From contig JANNAT010000030.1 of NCBI GenBank assembly GCA_031384605.1, positions 22,680-86,679 on the forward strand: a DNA stretch of 64,000 nt. Reading direction: 5' to 3'. The position numbers and the translations under genes are program-made. Position 1 is the first letter of the stretch. Every line of letters starts with the position of its first letter. Shown piece by piece: positions 6,917-15,098 of the stretch. The stretch comes from JANNAT01 sp031384605 (GTDB taxonomy: Bacteria > Pseudomonadota > Alphaproteobacteria > Rhodobacterales > Rhodobacteraceae). The notes beneath the pieces are model-generated. The model ran no database searches. It had not been told where the DNA came from and saw only the letters and a list, made by a program, of their open reading frames with translations.

Positions 6917-7837
6917 TTACCCCACCACCCCCTCAAATTCCCGCCATTCCCCCTTGCTCATCCCCGACGTCTCTTGCGTAACCACTTCCCCCGCCAGACG
7001 TCGTTTCAAAACCGCCAGCGCCTTGCCCGATAAATTCACCCCCCCCATCCGGTAATCTTCAAACGCACCGTAGGCCAGCGGCACCCAATCCTTCACACAG
7101 GCCGCAATTGCCTCGGCATAGACGCGGATTTCGTATTGGGCGTGGGGGTCGGCGCGCAGGCGCAGGAAGTGGAACAGGTTGTGCAGATCGACCTTCCAAT
7201 ACCACTGGGTATAGATGTTGGCGGGCAGGTTCATCCGGGCCAGTTCGCGGGCGAGGCCCTGCTGGGCATCGCCATTCTGGTCTGTGGTGGAAAGCATCGC
7301 CTCATAATTGTCATAGGCGCGATTGGCGTCGGATTTCAGCATCTCCAGCACGCGGGCGGATTCATCGCCGGTTAAGACCTCTCCCCTACCTTGGTTGTTG
7401 ACGACCGATTGGGCGGCCAGATGTTCGGGGGCGGGAATGTAGAACTCACGATCCAGAATCGAATAGCGCGCGGAATATTCGTTGACGTTGGCGGTGCGGT
7501 GCCTGATCCACTGACGGGCCACGAACACCGGCAATTTGACGTGCAGTTTGATCTCGCACATCTCAAACGGGGTGGAATGCCAGTGCCGCATCAAATAGCG
7601 GATCAGGCCTTCGTCGTTTTGCACATGCTTGGTGCCAGCCCCATATGACACGCGGGCGGCCTGCACGATGGCCGCATCATCGCCCATATAGTCGATGACG
7701 CGAATGAAACCGTGGTCCAGCACCGGGTGGGCGCGGTATAAATGCGCCTCCATCCCCGGCGAGACCGCGCGCAGGGTGGTGCGGGGGGTGGCGCGCTGGG
7801 CGTCGATTTCGGACAGTTGGTCTGGGGTCAAGGGCAT
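6917..7837 (-). CDS. thyX: FAD-dependent thymidylate synthase ThyX
   Basis: 306 residues. Flavin-dependent methylation of dUMP to dTMP using methylene-tetrahydrofolate. The ThyX signature RHRTANVNEYSARY is at about residues 108-121, preceded by FVARQW and followed by FYIP; the later segment NLFHFLRLRADPHAQYEIR is also typical. Length is normal, so the abutting AT-rich gene has not truncated it. It is divergent from the Slam-substrate lipoprotein gene. Confidence 0.96.
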   Translation of the reverse strand: MPLTPDQLSEIDAQRATPRTTLRAVSPGMEAHLYRAHPVLDHGFIRVIDYMGDDAAIVQAARVSYGAGTKHVQNDEGLIRYLMRHWHSTPFEMCEIKLHVKLPVFVARQWIRHRTANVNEYSARYSILDREFYIPAPEHLAAQSVVNNQGRGEVLTGDESARVLEMLKSDANRAYDNYEAMLSTTDQNGDAQQGLARELARMNLPANIYTQWYWKVDLHNLFHFLRLRADPHAQYEIRVYAEAIAACVKDWVPLAYGAFEDYRMGGVNLSGKALAVLKRRLAGEVVTQETSGMSKGEWREFEGVVG

Positions 7838-8056
7838 CGGTTTGGCCTTTCGCGGCAGGGATCAGCGGGCTATGAGCGGCACCTGAGTCGGGGGCGACTA
7901 TATCTGGTGCAAAGCGTTTGCGAAACCGCTGGATACGGCGTGATGCAGCCGGGTGACATTGGGGCCCGGCGCCCGCAAAACTGCTATTCTGCTTTGACAA
8001 CGCCCGGGTTTCGGGGCAAGGCTAACGTGGTTCAGGGTAACGATGGGCTGTCACAA

Positions 8057-9055
8057 ATGAAACCGATCAAACACGCGCTTTGGATTGCCTTGCTGCTGTC
8101 AGCCTGCGGCGGCAACCCGTTTTTGCCGCCGGGTGATGGATCAGGTAACGGGCCGCCCGGCACTGCGGGCGGGACCAAAGGGGCGAATGACCCTATTCAA
8201 AGAACCGAACAAGTGACCGCTTCTGGCAATGGATATGCGGTCGGAATCGCCCTGAATACCGGTGCCGACCCGCTTGATCCGGCCGATGACACGTTCGAAG
8301 TCGATGGTTTGGCGTTTGACGGCGGCAACGTTTATCAACCGGGTGCCACGATAGGGCCGTTTCAGATTTATGAGGCCGACAGCGTTTACCAGGATTCTGT
8401 GACGGGCAACAATATTGATCAAGACCTTTACCGTGCGATCTATGGCGCGTCCACCACAGGCAAAACCAGCTTTGCGATTGTTCGGACTGGGTCCTACATC
8501 AGTTATGGATTTGGCGGTTTTGTCTATAAACGCACAGGCGGCGTAACGCTACCGACAACCGGCCAAGCGGGATATACCGGCGACTATGCCGGTTTGCGTG
8601 ATTTTGACGGTGTTGCGGGGCTTGAATACACCAGCGGCCTGATGACCATGGCAATTGACTTTGCAGACTTTAACAATGGTGCGGGCGTTCAAGGCTCGGT
8701 TACGGATCGGGTTATCTACGATGCAGATGGCCTTGATATAACCGCCGACATTAGCGCCGCCATTGATGCGGAATACGGAACCGCCTTGGGTGGAGCAATG
8801 CCCGTGCTGCAGTTTGTGGTCAGCAATTCTTTGAAAGCATCAGGCGAGGCAACCGGAACCGTTTTAAGCAAAGCCGGAAGCGATACCCTTGAATCCGGCA
8901 AATATTACGCGCTGATTGCTGATACACCCGGCCTAGGCGCGGGTGAAGTTGTTGGAGTTATTGTCGTTGAATCACCTGATCCGCGGGTCGGGTTTGAAAA
9001 TGTGAAAACGCGCGAAACGGGCGGCTTTATTGTTTATCGCGCCCCTGAGCCGTGA
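8057..9055 (+). CDS. Surface-lipoprotein candidate, Slam substrate with TbpB-like barrel
   Basis: 332 residues. Lipoprotein signal peptide with lipobox LSAC (Cys17) followed by a Gly/Pro-rich linker (residues 18-45), as in lipoproteins that reach the cell surface. The body is beta-rich; the C-terminal part has alternating strands such as GLEYTSGLMTMAIDFADF and GVQGSVTDRVIYD that resemble the eight-strand barrel of transferrin-binding-protein-B-like lipoproteins. I chose ATG 8057 because it gives the complete lipoprotein signal. The stop overlaps the GTG start of the Slam-like gene, a genetic pairing usual for Slam and its substrate. The ligand is unknown; iron or haem binding should not be assumed. 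Confidence 0.75.
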   Translation: MKPIKHALWIALLLSACGGNPFLPPGDGSGNGPPGTAGGTKGANDPIQRTEQVTASGNGYAVGIALNTGADPLDPADDTFEVDGLAFDGGNVYQPGATIGPFQIYEADSVYQDSVTGNNIDQDLYRAIYGASTTGKTSFAIVRTGSYISYGFGGFVYKRTGGVTLPTTGQAGYTGDYAGLRDFDGVAGLEYTSGLMTMAIDFADFNNGAGVQGSVTDRVIYDADGLDITADISAAIDAEYGTALGGAMPVLQFVVSNSLKASGEATGTVLSKAGSDTLESGKYYALIADTPGLGAGEVVGVIVVESPDPRVGFENVKTRETGGFIVYRAPEP

Positions 9056-10428
9056 TCGCGCGATTTAGTCTATCGGCTGCGGCCGTGGCGGTAATCGTCA
9101 CCGTCGCCCCTGCCTATGCCAAACCCATCATCCTGTCCGTCGATTCAATGCGGCAACTGGCCTATCAAACCCTGCAAGCGGGGTTTGCGGAACAGGCGTT
9201 AACCTATACCGATGCGCTGCTGGCGCGCGATGCGAATGACACCACCGCCCTGATCATCCGGGCGCAGGCGTTGCGGGCGTTGGGCCGCGCGCCCGAGGCG
9301 CGGCGGGTGGCCAAACAGGCATGGGCGCTGGCCGATACCGATAAGGCGCGGTTTGGGGCAGCGATGGCAATGGCGCAGGCATTATCATCAATGGACCGGC
9401 GCACGGGCGCGCAGTTGTGGCTGCGAAGGGCCGCGCAATACGCCCCGAACGACCGCGCCCGCGACATTGCACGCCGCGATTTCCGCTATGTCAAATCGCG
9501 CAACCCGTGGGTTTTGCAGTTTGACGGCACCGCGCAGCCGTCGTCAAACATCAACAACGGCAGCCGGCAAACCAAGATGTCACTGTCCGGTCTGCCGATT
9601 GAATTTGAAATTCCGGCGCAAAGTCAGGCGCTGTCGGGGGTTGAACTGGGGTTCGGGGTGACCTCAACCTATCGGTTTGCGCCAACCGATCGCGCGATGA
9701 CCGAGGCGCGCTTTGCGCTGAACGGGCAGATTGTGGCGTTGTCGGCGGATGCAAAAGCGGCGGCTCCGTTGGCGCGCAATGGCGATTACACCTTTGCCGC
9801 AGCTGAAGTTGGGGTGCAGCAAACCCGCGCGCTGGGCGAGCAGGGCAGCACCACATTGCGCCTGACGGGAACGCTGGGCCACAACTGGTATGGCGGCGAT
9901 GATTTGTCAGATTATCTGCGGCTTTCCATGGGGTTGGATCATAATCTGTCCAACGGCGCTGCGTTGAATTTCGGCCTGTCCGCCGACAAAACCGCGCGTA
10001 TTGACAGCCCTTTGCAATCGTCAGACCGGCTGGCCGTAACGCTAGGCTATAGCGTGGCCGTTGGCGCGAATGGTCAAGACCGGTTGAAGTTTGAGCTGGA
10101 AGCCGCCACCACCGCTTCCGCCTCAGCCGAAGTGCGCAGCACCGCGCAAACCGTATCGGTGGAATGGACCAAAGGCGCAGCGGTTGGGGGCATTGCCCTG
10201 TCGGGGGGGCTGCAAATCGGCACGCAAACCTATTCCGACAGCCGCTATGTAACAGGCGGGCGTGATGATCTGAAACTGTCGGCCAATCTGTCGATGACGT
10301 TTCAAAACATTGATTACTTGGGGTTTTCGCCGGTATTAACCTTGCAAGCATCAAAAAACCGCTCAAACTCTGCGCTGCATGACAGCGAGAATTTTGGCAT
10401 TGCTTTGGGCATACGGTCGTCTTTCTGA
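9052..10428 (+). CDS. Slam-type outer-membrane lipoprotein translocator (TPR + DUF560 barrel)
   Basis: 458 residues. Signal peptide to about residue 23 (APAYA-KP), an alpha-helical TPR region at about residues 35-145 (QTLQAGFAEQALTYTDALLARD and TALIIRAQALRALGRAPEA repeats, the latter typical), then a beta-barrel from about 155 to the end with aromatic-alternating strands and terminal Phe (GIALGIRSSF), as in outer-membrane proteins. TPR plus DUF560 barrel is the surface lipoprotein assembly modulator architecture, proposed as a type XI secretion system. The GTG start overlaps the stop of the lipoprotein gene, which should encode its cargo. Confidence 0.8.
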   Translation: MIARFSLSAAAVAVIVTVAPAYAKPIILSVDSMRQLAYQTLQAGFAEQALTYTDALLARDANDTTALIIRAQALRALGRAPEARRVAKQAWALADTDKARFGAAMAMAQALSSMDRRTGAQLWLRRAAQYAPNDRARDIARRDFRYVKSRNPWVLQFDGTAQPSSNINNGSRQTKMSLSGLPIEFEIPAQSQALSGVELGFGVTSTYRFAPTDRAMTEARFALNGQIVALSADAKAAAPLARNGDYTFAAAEVGVQQTRALGEQGSTTLRLTGTLGHNWYGGDDLSDYLRLSMGLDHNLSNGAALNFGLSADKTARIDSPLQSSDRLAVTLGYSVAVGANGQDRLKFELEAATTASASAEVRSTAQTVSVEWTKGAAVGGIALSGGLQIGTQTYSDSRYVTGGRDDLKLSANLSMTFQNIDYLGFSPVLTLQASKNRSNSALHDSENFGIALGIRSSF

Positions 10429-10493
10429 CCGTGCCCCCTCGTCTTTACTGCCCGACCTGCTAGGGTAGTGATGGCAATCAAAAGAGGCACAAA

Positions 10494-10922
10494 ATGGGCA
10501 TTCAATACCTTCACACCATGATCAGGGTTCTTGATCTTGAAAAGTCGATGGCGTTTTTCGCGCTGTTGGGCCTGGAAGAAACCCGGCGGTTTGAAAATGA
10601 AAAGGGCCGCTTTACGCTGATTTTCATGGCCCCGCCCGGCCAGCCGGACTGCCCGGTTGAGTTGACCTATAACTGGGATGGCGATGCAGGGTTGCCGTCT
10701 GACAGCCGGCATTTTGGCCATCTGGCCTACGGCGTTGACGATATCTATGCCACATGCGCGCACTTGGCGGCCAATGGCGTGATCATCAACCGCCCGCCGC
10801 GCGATGGGCACATGGCGTTTGTGCGCAGCCCCGACAATATCTCGATAGAATTGCTGCAAAAGGGCGCGTCTTTGGCCCCGGCAGAGCCTTGGGCGTCGAT
10901 GGGCAACACGGGCAGCTGGTAA
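10494..10922 (+). CDS. gloA: Lactoylglutathione lyase (glyoxalase I, VOC family)
   Basis: 142 residues. Converts the methylglyoxal-glutathione hemithioacetal to S-lactoylglutathione. Two beta-alpha-beta-beta-beta modules are visible, with the four expected metal ligands: His7 (QYLHTMIRV), Glu61 region (CPVELTYNW), His in RHFGHLAYGVDD, and Glu in SIELLQ. The C-terminal APAEPWASMGNTGSW is typical of alphaproteobacterial GloA. Its stop is one base from the end of the convergent ribD. Confidence 0.92.
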   Translation: MGIQYLHTMIRVLDLEKSMAFFALLGLEETRRFENEKGRFTLIFMAPPGQPDCPVELTYNWDGDAGLPSDSRHFGHLAYGVDDIYATCAHLAANGVIINRPPRDGHMAFVRSPDNISIELLQKGASLAPAEPWASMGNTGSW

Positions 10923-10923
10923 G

Positions 10924-12012
10924 TTACAGCGACCACAGGCCGTAGACATCAGGCCCAATTTGGCGGGTTTCGCGCAGTATCAGGCGGGGGGCGCCTGATA
11001 ATTCGGTAATGCCAAGCGGGGCCAAAGCCGCCTGGCCATCACCGCCGATCAGCGCGCCTGCGGCAAACATTGCCAGATCGTCGACCAAACCAGCGCGCAG
11101 CAGGGATGCGGCCAATGTGGCGCCGCCTTCGCACAAAATCCGGGTTAATCCTTTGGCAGCAAGGGCTTGCATCGCAGATGTTGCGTCGATCTGCCCCAAA
11201 GGATTGCCCGCAACCGCGATCAAAACCGCGCCTTGATCTGCCCAGGCCTGGCGCGCCGACATCGCAGCATCGGCTGTGTGCAGCATCCATACCGGGTTGT
11301 CCTTGGCGGTTTCGCCCAATCGGCTGTGCGGGTCATGCGACAAATGGCTGTCCATCACGATCCGCACCGGTTGGTGCGCTGCGCCCAAATCGCGCACCGT
11401 TAAATCCGGATCATCCGCCCGCGCCGTGCCCGCCCCGATCAACACGGCATCATGGGTCATGCGCAGCAGATGCACCGCGCGGCGGGCTGCTGCGCCCGTG
11501 ATCCAACGGCTTTGGCCCGTTGCCGTGGCGATGCGGCCATCCAACGTGGTCGCCAGTTTCAGGGTGACAAACGGCAAACCGCGCGTCACGCGTTTCAGAA
11601 ATCCGGCATTCGCTCGGTGGGCCTGTTGTGCCAAAACGCCTTCGGTGACACCAATGCCAGCCGCCCGCAGCATCGCATGGCCATTGCCCGCCACCCGCGG
11701 ATCGGGGTCTGTCAGGGCCGTCGCAACGCGCGCCACGCCAGCTGCGATCAACGCATCCGCGCAGGGCGGGGTTTGGCCGTGATGGGCGCAAGGTTCCAGT
11801 GTGATATAGGCCGTGGCCCCGCGCGCCAAAGCCCCGGCTTGGGCCAAAGCCATCGTTTCGGCATGGGGCCGCCCGCCGGGTTGGGTCCAACCGCGCCCGA
11901 CAATCACGCCATCCTTGACAATCACACAGCCAACCGCCGGATTGGGCCAGACATGGCCCAAGCCCCGCGCAGCGATGCGCAGGGCATGGGCCATATGATC
12001 TTGGTCGCTCAC
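10924..12012 (-). CDS. ribD: Bifunctional riboflavin deaminase/reductase RibD
   Basis: 362 residues. The N-terminal deaminase domain has zinc motifs PHAET (residues about 49-53) and LEPCAHHGQTPPCADAL, and the C-terminal RibD reductase domain starts near residue 150 (FVTLKLATTLDGRIAT) and ends in an ILCEGGATLAASLL strand-helix. It catalyses the second and third steps of riboflavin synthesis from GTP. The GTG start at 12012 overlaps the nrdR stop, so it is translationally coupled to nrdR, a common order in alphaproteobacteria. Confidence 0.95.
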   Translation of the reverse strand: MSDQDHMAHALRIAARGLGHVWPNPAVGCVIVKDGVIVGRGWTQPGGRPHAETMALAQAGALARGATAYITLEPCAHHGQTPPCADALIAAGVARVATALTDPDPRVAGNGHAMLRAAGIGVTEGVLAQQAHRANAGFLKRVTRGLPFVTLKLATTLDGRIATATGQSRWITGAAARRAVHLLRMTHDAVLIGAGTARADDPDLTVRDLGAAHQPVRIVMDSHLSHDPHSRLGETAKDNPVWMLHTADAAMSARQAWADQGAVLIAVAGNPLGQIDATSAMQALAAKGLTRILCEGGATLAASLLRAGLVDDLAMFAAGALIGGDGQAALAPLGITELSGAPRLILRETRQIGPDVYGLWSL

Positions 12013-12476
12013 TCTTCTGGCGATATGCCGGGGCGCAGTTCCGACACGAAGCGATCAAAGTCATCCGCCGCCTGGAAGTTCTTGTAAACGCTGGCAAATC
12101 GCACGTAAGCCACGGTATCAATCCGCGCCAGCGATTCCATCACAATCTCACCGATGACCTTGGATGAGATATCGGTATCGCCCAAAGACTCTAGCCGCCG
12201 CACGATGCCGGAAATCATCTGATCAATCCGTTCAGGATCAATCGGGCGTTTTTGCATGGCGATGCGGATCGACCGTTCCAGCTTGGTGCGATCAAAATCT
12301 TCGCGTTTTCCCGATGATTTGATCACCACCAGATCGCGCAACTGCACGCGTTCATAGGTGGTGAACCGCCCGCCACATGCCGGACAGAACCGCCTGCGCC
12401 GGATGGATACATGATCCTCGGCGGGGCGGCTGTCTTTTACTTGGGTATCAACATTACCGCAGAATGGGCAGCGCAT
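12009..12476 (-). CDS. nrdR: Transcriptional repressor NrdR
   Basis: 155 residues from ATG 12476 (MRCPFCG), the universal NrdR start. The zinc ribbon has MRCPFCG at the N-terminus and CPACGGRFTTYERVQ at about residues 31-45; the ATP-cone follows (LVVIKSSGKREDFDRTKL) and continues to about residue 140. It senses dATP/ATP and represses ribonucleotide reductase genes. Upstream, two NrdR-box-like sequences suggest autoregulation. It overlaps ribD downstream. Confidence 0.97.
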   Translation of the reverse strand: MRCPFCGNVDTQVKDSRPAEDHVSIRRRRFCPACGGRFTTYERVQLRDLVVIKSSGKREDFDRTKLERSIRIAMQKRPIDPERIDQMISGIVRRLESLGDTDISSKVIGEIVMESLARIDTVAYVRFASVYKNFQAADDFDRFVSELRPGISPEE

Positions 12477-12584
12477 GGGCCACCTCCTTGCTTGATTTGT
12501 TCCTGCCATCGTTCCCGGATGGTGCCCCCGGGCTTGAGCAAACTCTAGCGCAAGGCCACATCATGGTGCCAGTGGCAAATGAAA

Positions 12585-12658
12585 TACACTGTATATAGTG
12601 GGCCGACTGTGGCGGGCGGGACTCAGGGGGTGGATGCGGCAAACCCCTAGATATAGTG
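12585..12658. promoter_or_regulatory. Two NrdR-box-like sites upstream of nrdR
   Basis: Read on + strand, 12585-12600 is TACACTGTATATAGTG and 12643-12658 is ACCCCTAGATATAGTG; both share ATATAGTG, and the first is close to the dyad ACACTATATATAGTGT-like consensus. They lie 109-182 bases before the nrdR start in a gap bounded by the end of the FAD oxidoreductase gene, so nrdR is the only gene they can serve. The 58-base separation is longer than the usual pair spacing, so only the first box may be functional. Confidence 0.45.
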
Positions 12659-12679
12659 CGCGATGGCCCGCGCCCGCGC

Positions 12680-14059
12680 CTAACGCCCCGTCAACCAGTT
12701 ACCGATTTTGCCAAAAACCGATGGTCTGCCGCCCCGCTGTTCAGCCCAGTCTGCCATGCGCAGCAGCGCATACATGCCGCGCACGCCCAACCAACGCAGC
12801 GGTTCCGGTTCCCACGCGCGAACGCGGCGGTTTACCCAAGGCAGGCGCGTCAGCGCGGTATCTTGCCCCATCGCCAGATCGGCAAGCGTGCGGCCCGCAA
12901 GGTTGGAGGTGGATACGCCAACCCCCACATAGCCCCCCGCCCAGCCGATGCCCGTGGCCGTATCCAGCCCCACAGTGGCACACCAATCGCGCGGCACGGC
13001 CAGCACGCCGCACCAGGCGTGGTCGATCCTATAAGGGATCGTGGCCGGGAAATGCCGATGCAAAATCGACGTCAGATGCACGATGGTTGCAGGATCCGGT
13101 GCGCCGTTTGCATCAATCGCCGAGCCGAATTTATACGGCAATCCCCGCGCACCCACCGCGATGCGGCCTTCGCGGGTGCGCTGGCAGTAACAATAGGCAT
13201 TGTTGAAATCGCCCAATATTTCATGGCCTTGCCAACCGATTTGATCCCAAACCTGCGCAGACAGCGGTTCAGTGACGATCTGTGCCGAATTCAGTGGCAA
13301 CCATTGGCGCCTCATGCCCGGCAGGGTGGCGGTGAACCCTTCGGTGCAGCGCAGAATGATCGGCGCGCGCACTGTGCCGTGATCGGTTGTCACATGGCCC
13401 GGCTGAATACCTGTCACGCAAGTGCGCTCGGCAATCGTCACGCCCAGCCGTTCCACCGCATCGGCCAAGCCGCGCACCAGTTTGGCGGGTTGTATCCGCG
13501 CCACTCCTGACACGATCATCCCGCCCAGAACGCCGGGAATATTCACCCGCGCGCGGGCTTGATCCGCCGGGATCGCATGAACGCGCGTGGCCTCGCCCCA
13601 CTGCTGGCGGTGGCGCACTTCGGCATGCATGCGGGCCAGCTGGGCGGGGTTGGTGGCGACCATCATCTCGTCCGTGCGCAAGATATCGGCGTCGATGCCT
13701 TCCGCCTCTGCCACGCGGATCACTTCATCCACCGTGCCGTTCATTGCCGCAACCATCGCGCGCACTGCCGCGTCGGAACTGCCGTGCAAATAGCGGTCAT
13801 GGTTCCACGCAAACCCACCGGTCAACCAGCCACCATTGCGGCCTGATGCACCAAAACCTGCGAATTCTTTCTCAACAACGATGATTTTCAGCGCCGGATT
13901 TGCACTTTTCAGATAATATGCGGTCCACAGCCCGGTATAGCCCGCGCCTATGATACAGATGTCCGACAGGGTATCCCCCGTCAGTGCAGGGCGGGGTTTG
14001 GGCAGGCCGATATCGGCATACCAAAAGGAAATGTCACCAATTTTTGCGGGTTGGGTCAT
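12680..14059 (-). CDS. FAD-dependent amine oxidoreductase (DAO family, PuuB/OrdL-like)
   Basis: 459 residues. The N-terminal dinucleotide-binding motif ICIIGAGYTGLWTAYYL is at about residues 30-46, followed by VVEKEFAGFGASGRNGG, where the SGRNGG loop is typical of the gamma-glutamylputrescine oxidase (PuuB) subgroup. The C-terminal FAD contact WAGGYVGVGVSTSNLAG is present. It probably oxidises a secondary amine or polyamine derivative. The polyamine-type ABC importer lies about 2.3 kb away, but between them are a LysR and gcdH, so a shared pathway is only plausible. Confidence 0.82.
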   Translation of the reverse strand: MTQPAKIGDISFWYADIGLPKPRPALTGDTLSDICIIGAGYTGLWTAYYLKSANPALKIIVVEKEFAGFGASGRNGGWLTGGFAWNHDRYLHGSSDAAVRAMVAAMNGTVDEVIRVAEAEGIDADILRTDEMMVATNPAQLARMHAEVRHRQQWGEATRVHAIPADQARARVNIPGVLGGMIVSGVARIQPAKLVRGLADAVERLGVTIAERTCVTGIQPGHVTTDHGTVRAPIILRCTEGFTATLPGMRRQWLPLNSAQIVTEPLSAQVWDQIGWQGHEILGDFNNAYCYCQRTREGRIAVGARGLPYKFGSAIDANGAPDPATIVHLTSILHRHFPATIPYRIDHAWCGVLAVPRDWCATVGLDTATGIGWAGGYVGVGVSTSNLAGRTLADLAMGQDTALTRLPWVNRRVRAWEPEPLRWLGVRGMYALLRMADWAEQRGGRPSVFGKIGNWLTGR

Positions 14060-14098
14060 GGTTGCAGGGTGCCAAAGGGTTTGATCAAAGGCAAGGGC

Positions 14099-14980
14099 CT
14101 AGGCCGTCTCTGCAGCAAGCCAGCGGTGAAAAGACGCCAGAGGCGTCCGCGGGGCCGGGTCTTTGGGCCAGACAAGATAATAGCTGCCCAGCGATTTGAT
14201 CGGGCCACCGAAGGCTGGGATCAGCCGGCCTTCGTCAAGATCGCGCTGGATCAGGAATACCGGCAGCAGTGCCACGCCCAGCCCGTGAATGACCCCTTGG
14301 GTCATGGTCGCAAACTGATCAAACATCATCGCGGGCGGGCGCAAGCCGGGGGCACCGTGATGCGTCAACCACCGCCCCCAATCGCCGGTGCGGCTTTCCA
14401 GTTGCAGCAACGGTTGGACAAGGACGTCGTTGGCGTCGGTCAGTGGCGTGGTCAGAAGGCCGGGGGCCGCGACGGCCAGCAAGTCTTCGTCCATCAGGGC
14501 AAGATAGTTCACCCCCGGCCAATCCTGGCGGCCATAGTGAATGGCGGCGTCAAAGGGGTTGGCGGCGAAATCAAAGGGTTTCAGCCGGGTTGACAGATTG
14601 ACCGTCACTTCCGGGTGCTGGGCGGCAAAGCGGGCCAGGCGGGGGGCCAACCAGTGCATGCCAAAAGCGGGCAGGATCGCCAGGTTCAGCGCCCCCCCGG
14701 TTGGGTTGGCGCGAAGGGTCAGCGACGCCGCCGACAGGGTTTGCAGCGACCTGCGGACGTCGCGCACATAGTCTGTCGCCGCAGGGGTCAGGCGCAACCG
14801 TTGCTTGTCGCGGATCAACAGGCTTAGGCCAAGCTGATCTTCCAGCACCTTCAACTGACGCGATACGGCACCTTGGGTCAGGTTCAACTCTACCGCCGCC
14901 GCCGAGGCGGTGCCAAGACGATCAATGGCTTCCAAGGCCAGAAGCGAGGCCATAGACGGCAGATAGCGGCGCGGCAGCAT
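14099..14980 (-). CDS. LysR-family regulator (GcvA/GcdR-like), divergent from gcdH
   Basis: 293 residues from ATG 14980, chosen because GAGGAAA lies six bases upstream; an ATG five codons earlier has no ribosome site. The N-terminal winged helix-turn-helix contains TASAAAVELNLTQGAVSRQLKVLE in two overlapping segments (residues about 20-43), and the effector domain spans about 88-290 (GALNLAILPAFGMHWLAPRL). Its divergent placement against glutaryl-CoA dehydrogenase makes it the likely regulator of gcdH. Confidence 0.88.
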   Translation of the reverse strand: MLPRRYLPSMASLLALEAIDRLGTASAAAVELNLTQGAVSRQLKVLEDQLGLSLLIRDKQRLRLTPAATDYVRDVRRSLQTLSAASLTLRANPTGGALNLAILPAFGMHWLAPRLARFAAQHPEVTVNLSTRLKPFDFAANPFDAAIHYGRQDWPGVNYLALMDEDLLAVAAPGLLTTPLTDANDVLVQPLLQLESRTGDWGRWLTHHGAPGLRPPAMMFDQFATMTQGVIHGLGVALLPVFLIQRDLDEGRLIPAFGGPIKSLGSYYLVWPKDPAPRTPLASFHRWLAAETA

Positions 14981-14995
14981 ATGAGATTTCCTCAT
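14981..14995. promoter_or_regulatory. Dyad ATGAG-N5-CTCAT in the LysR/gcdH intergenic region
   Basis: A perfect 5-base dyad immediately before the chosen LysR start. It overlaps the ribosome site of the regulator gene and could be an autoregulatory LysR site, although it does not fit the T-N11-A core exactly. Low confidence. Confidence 0.2.
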
Positions 14996-15098
14996 GGGAT
15001 TGTGAGGCAGTTTCGCTGGAATATAGCCGATTTTTGTGCGATAGTGCTAAAAATTATGGCGCGTGTATGAGATTTTCGCGCCCAGAAGAGGGAACGCC

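Noticed and set aside
6917..7837. thyX disrupted by insertion of the AT-rich gene
   Set aside because: ThyX has normal length and its usual C-terminal end, so the neighbouring gene did not truncate it.
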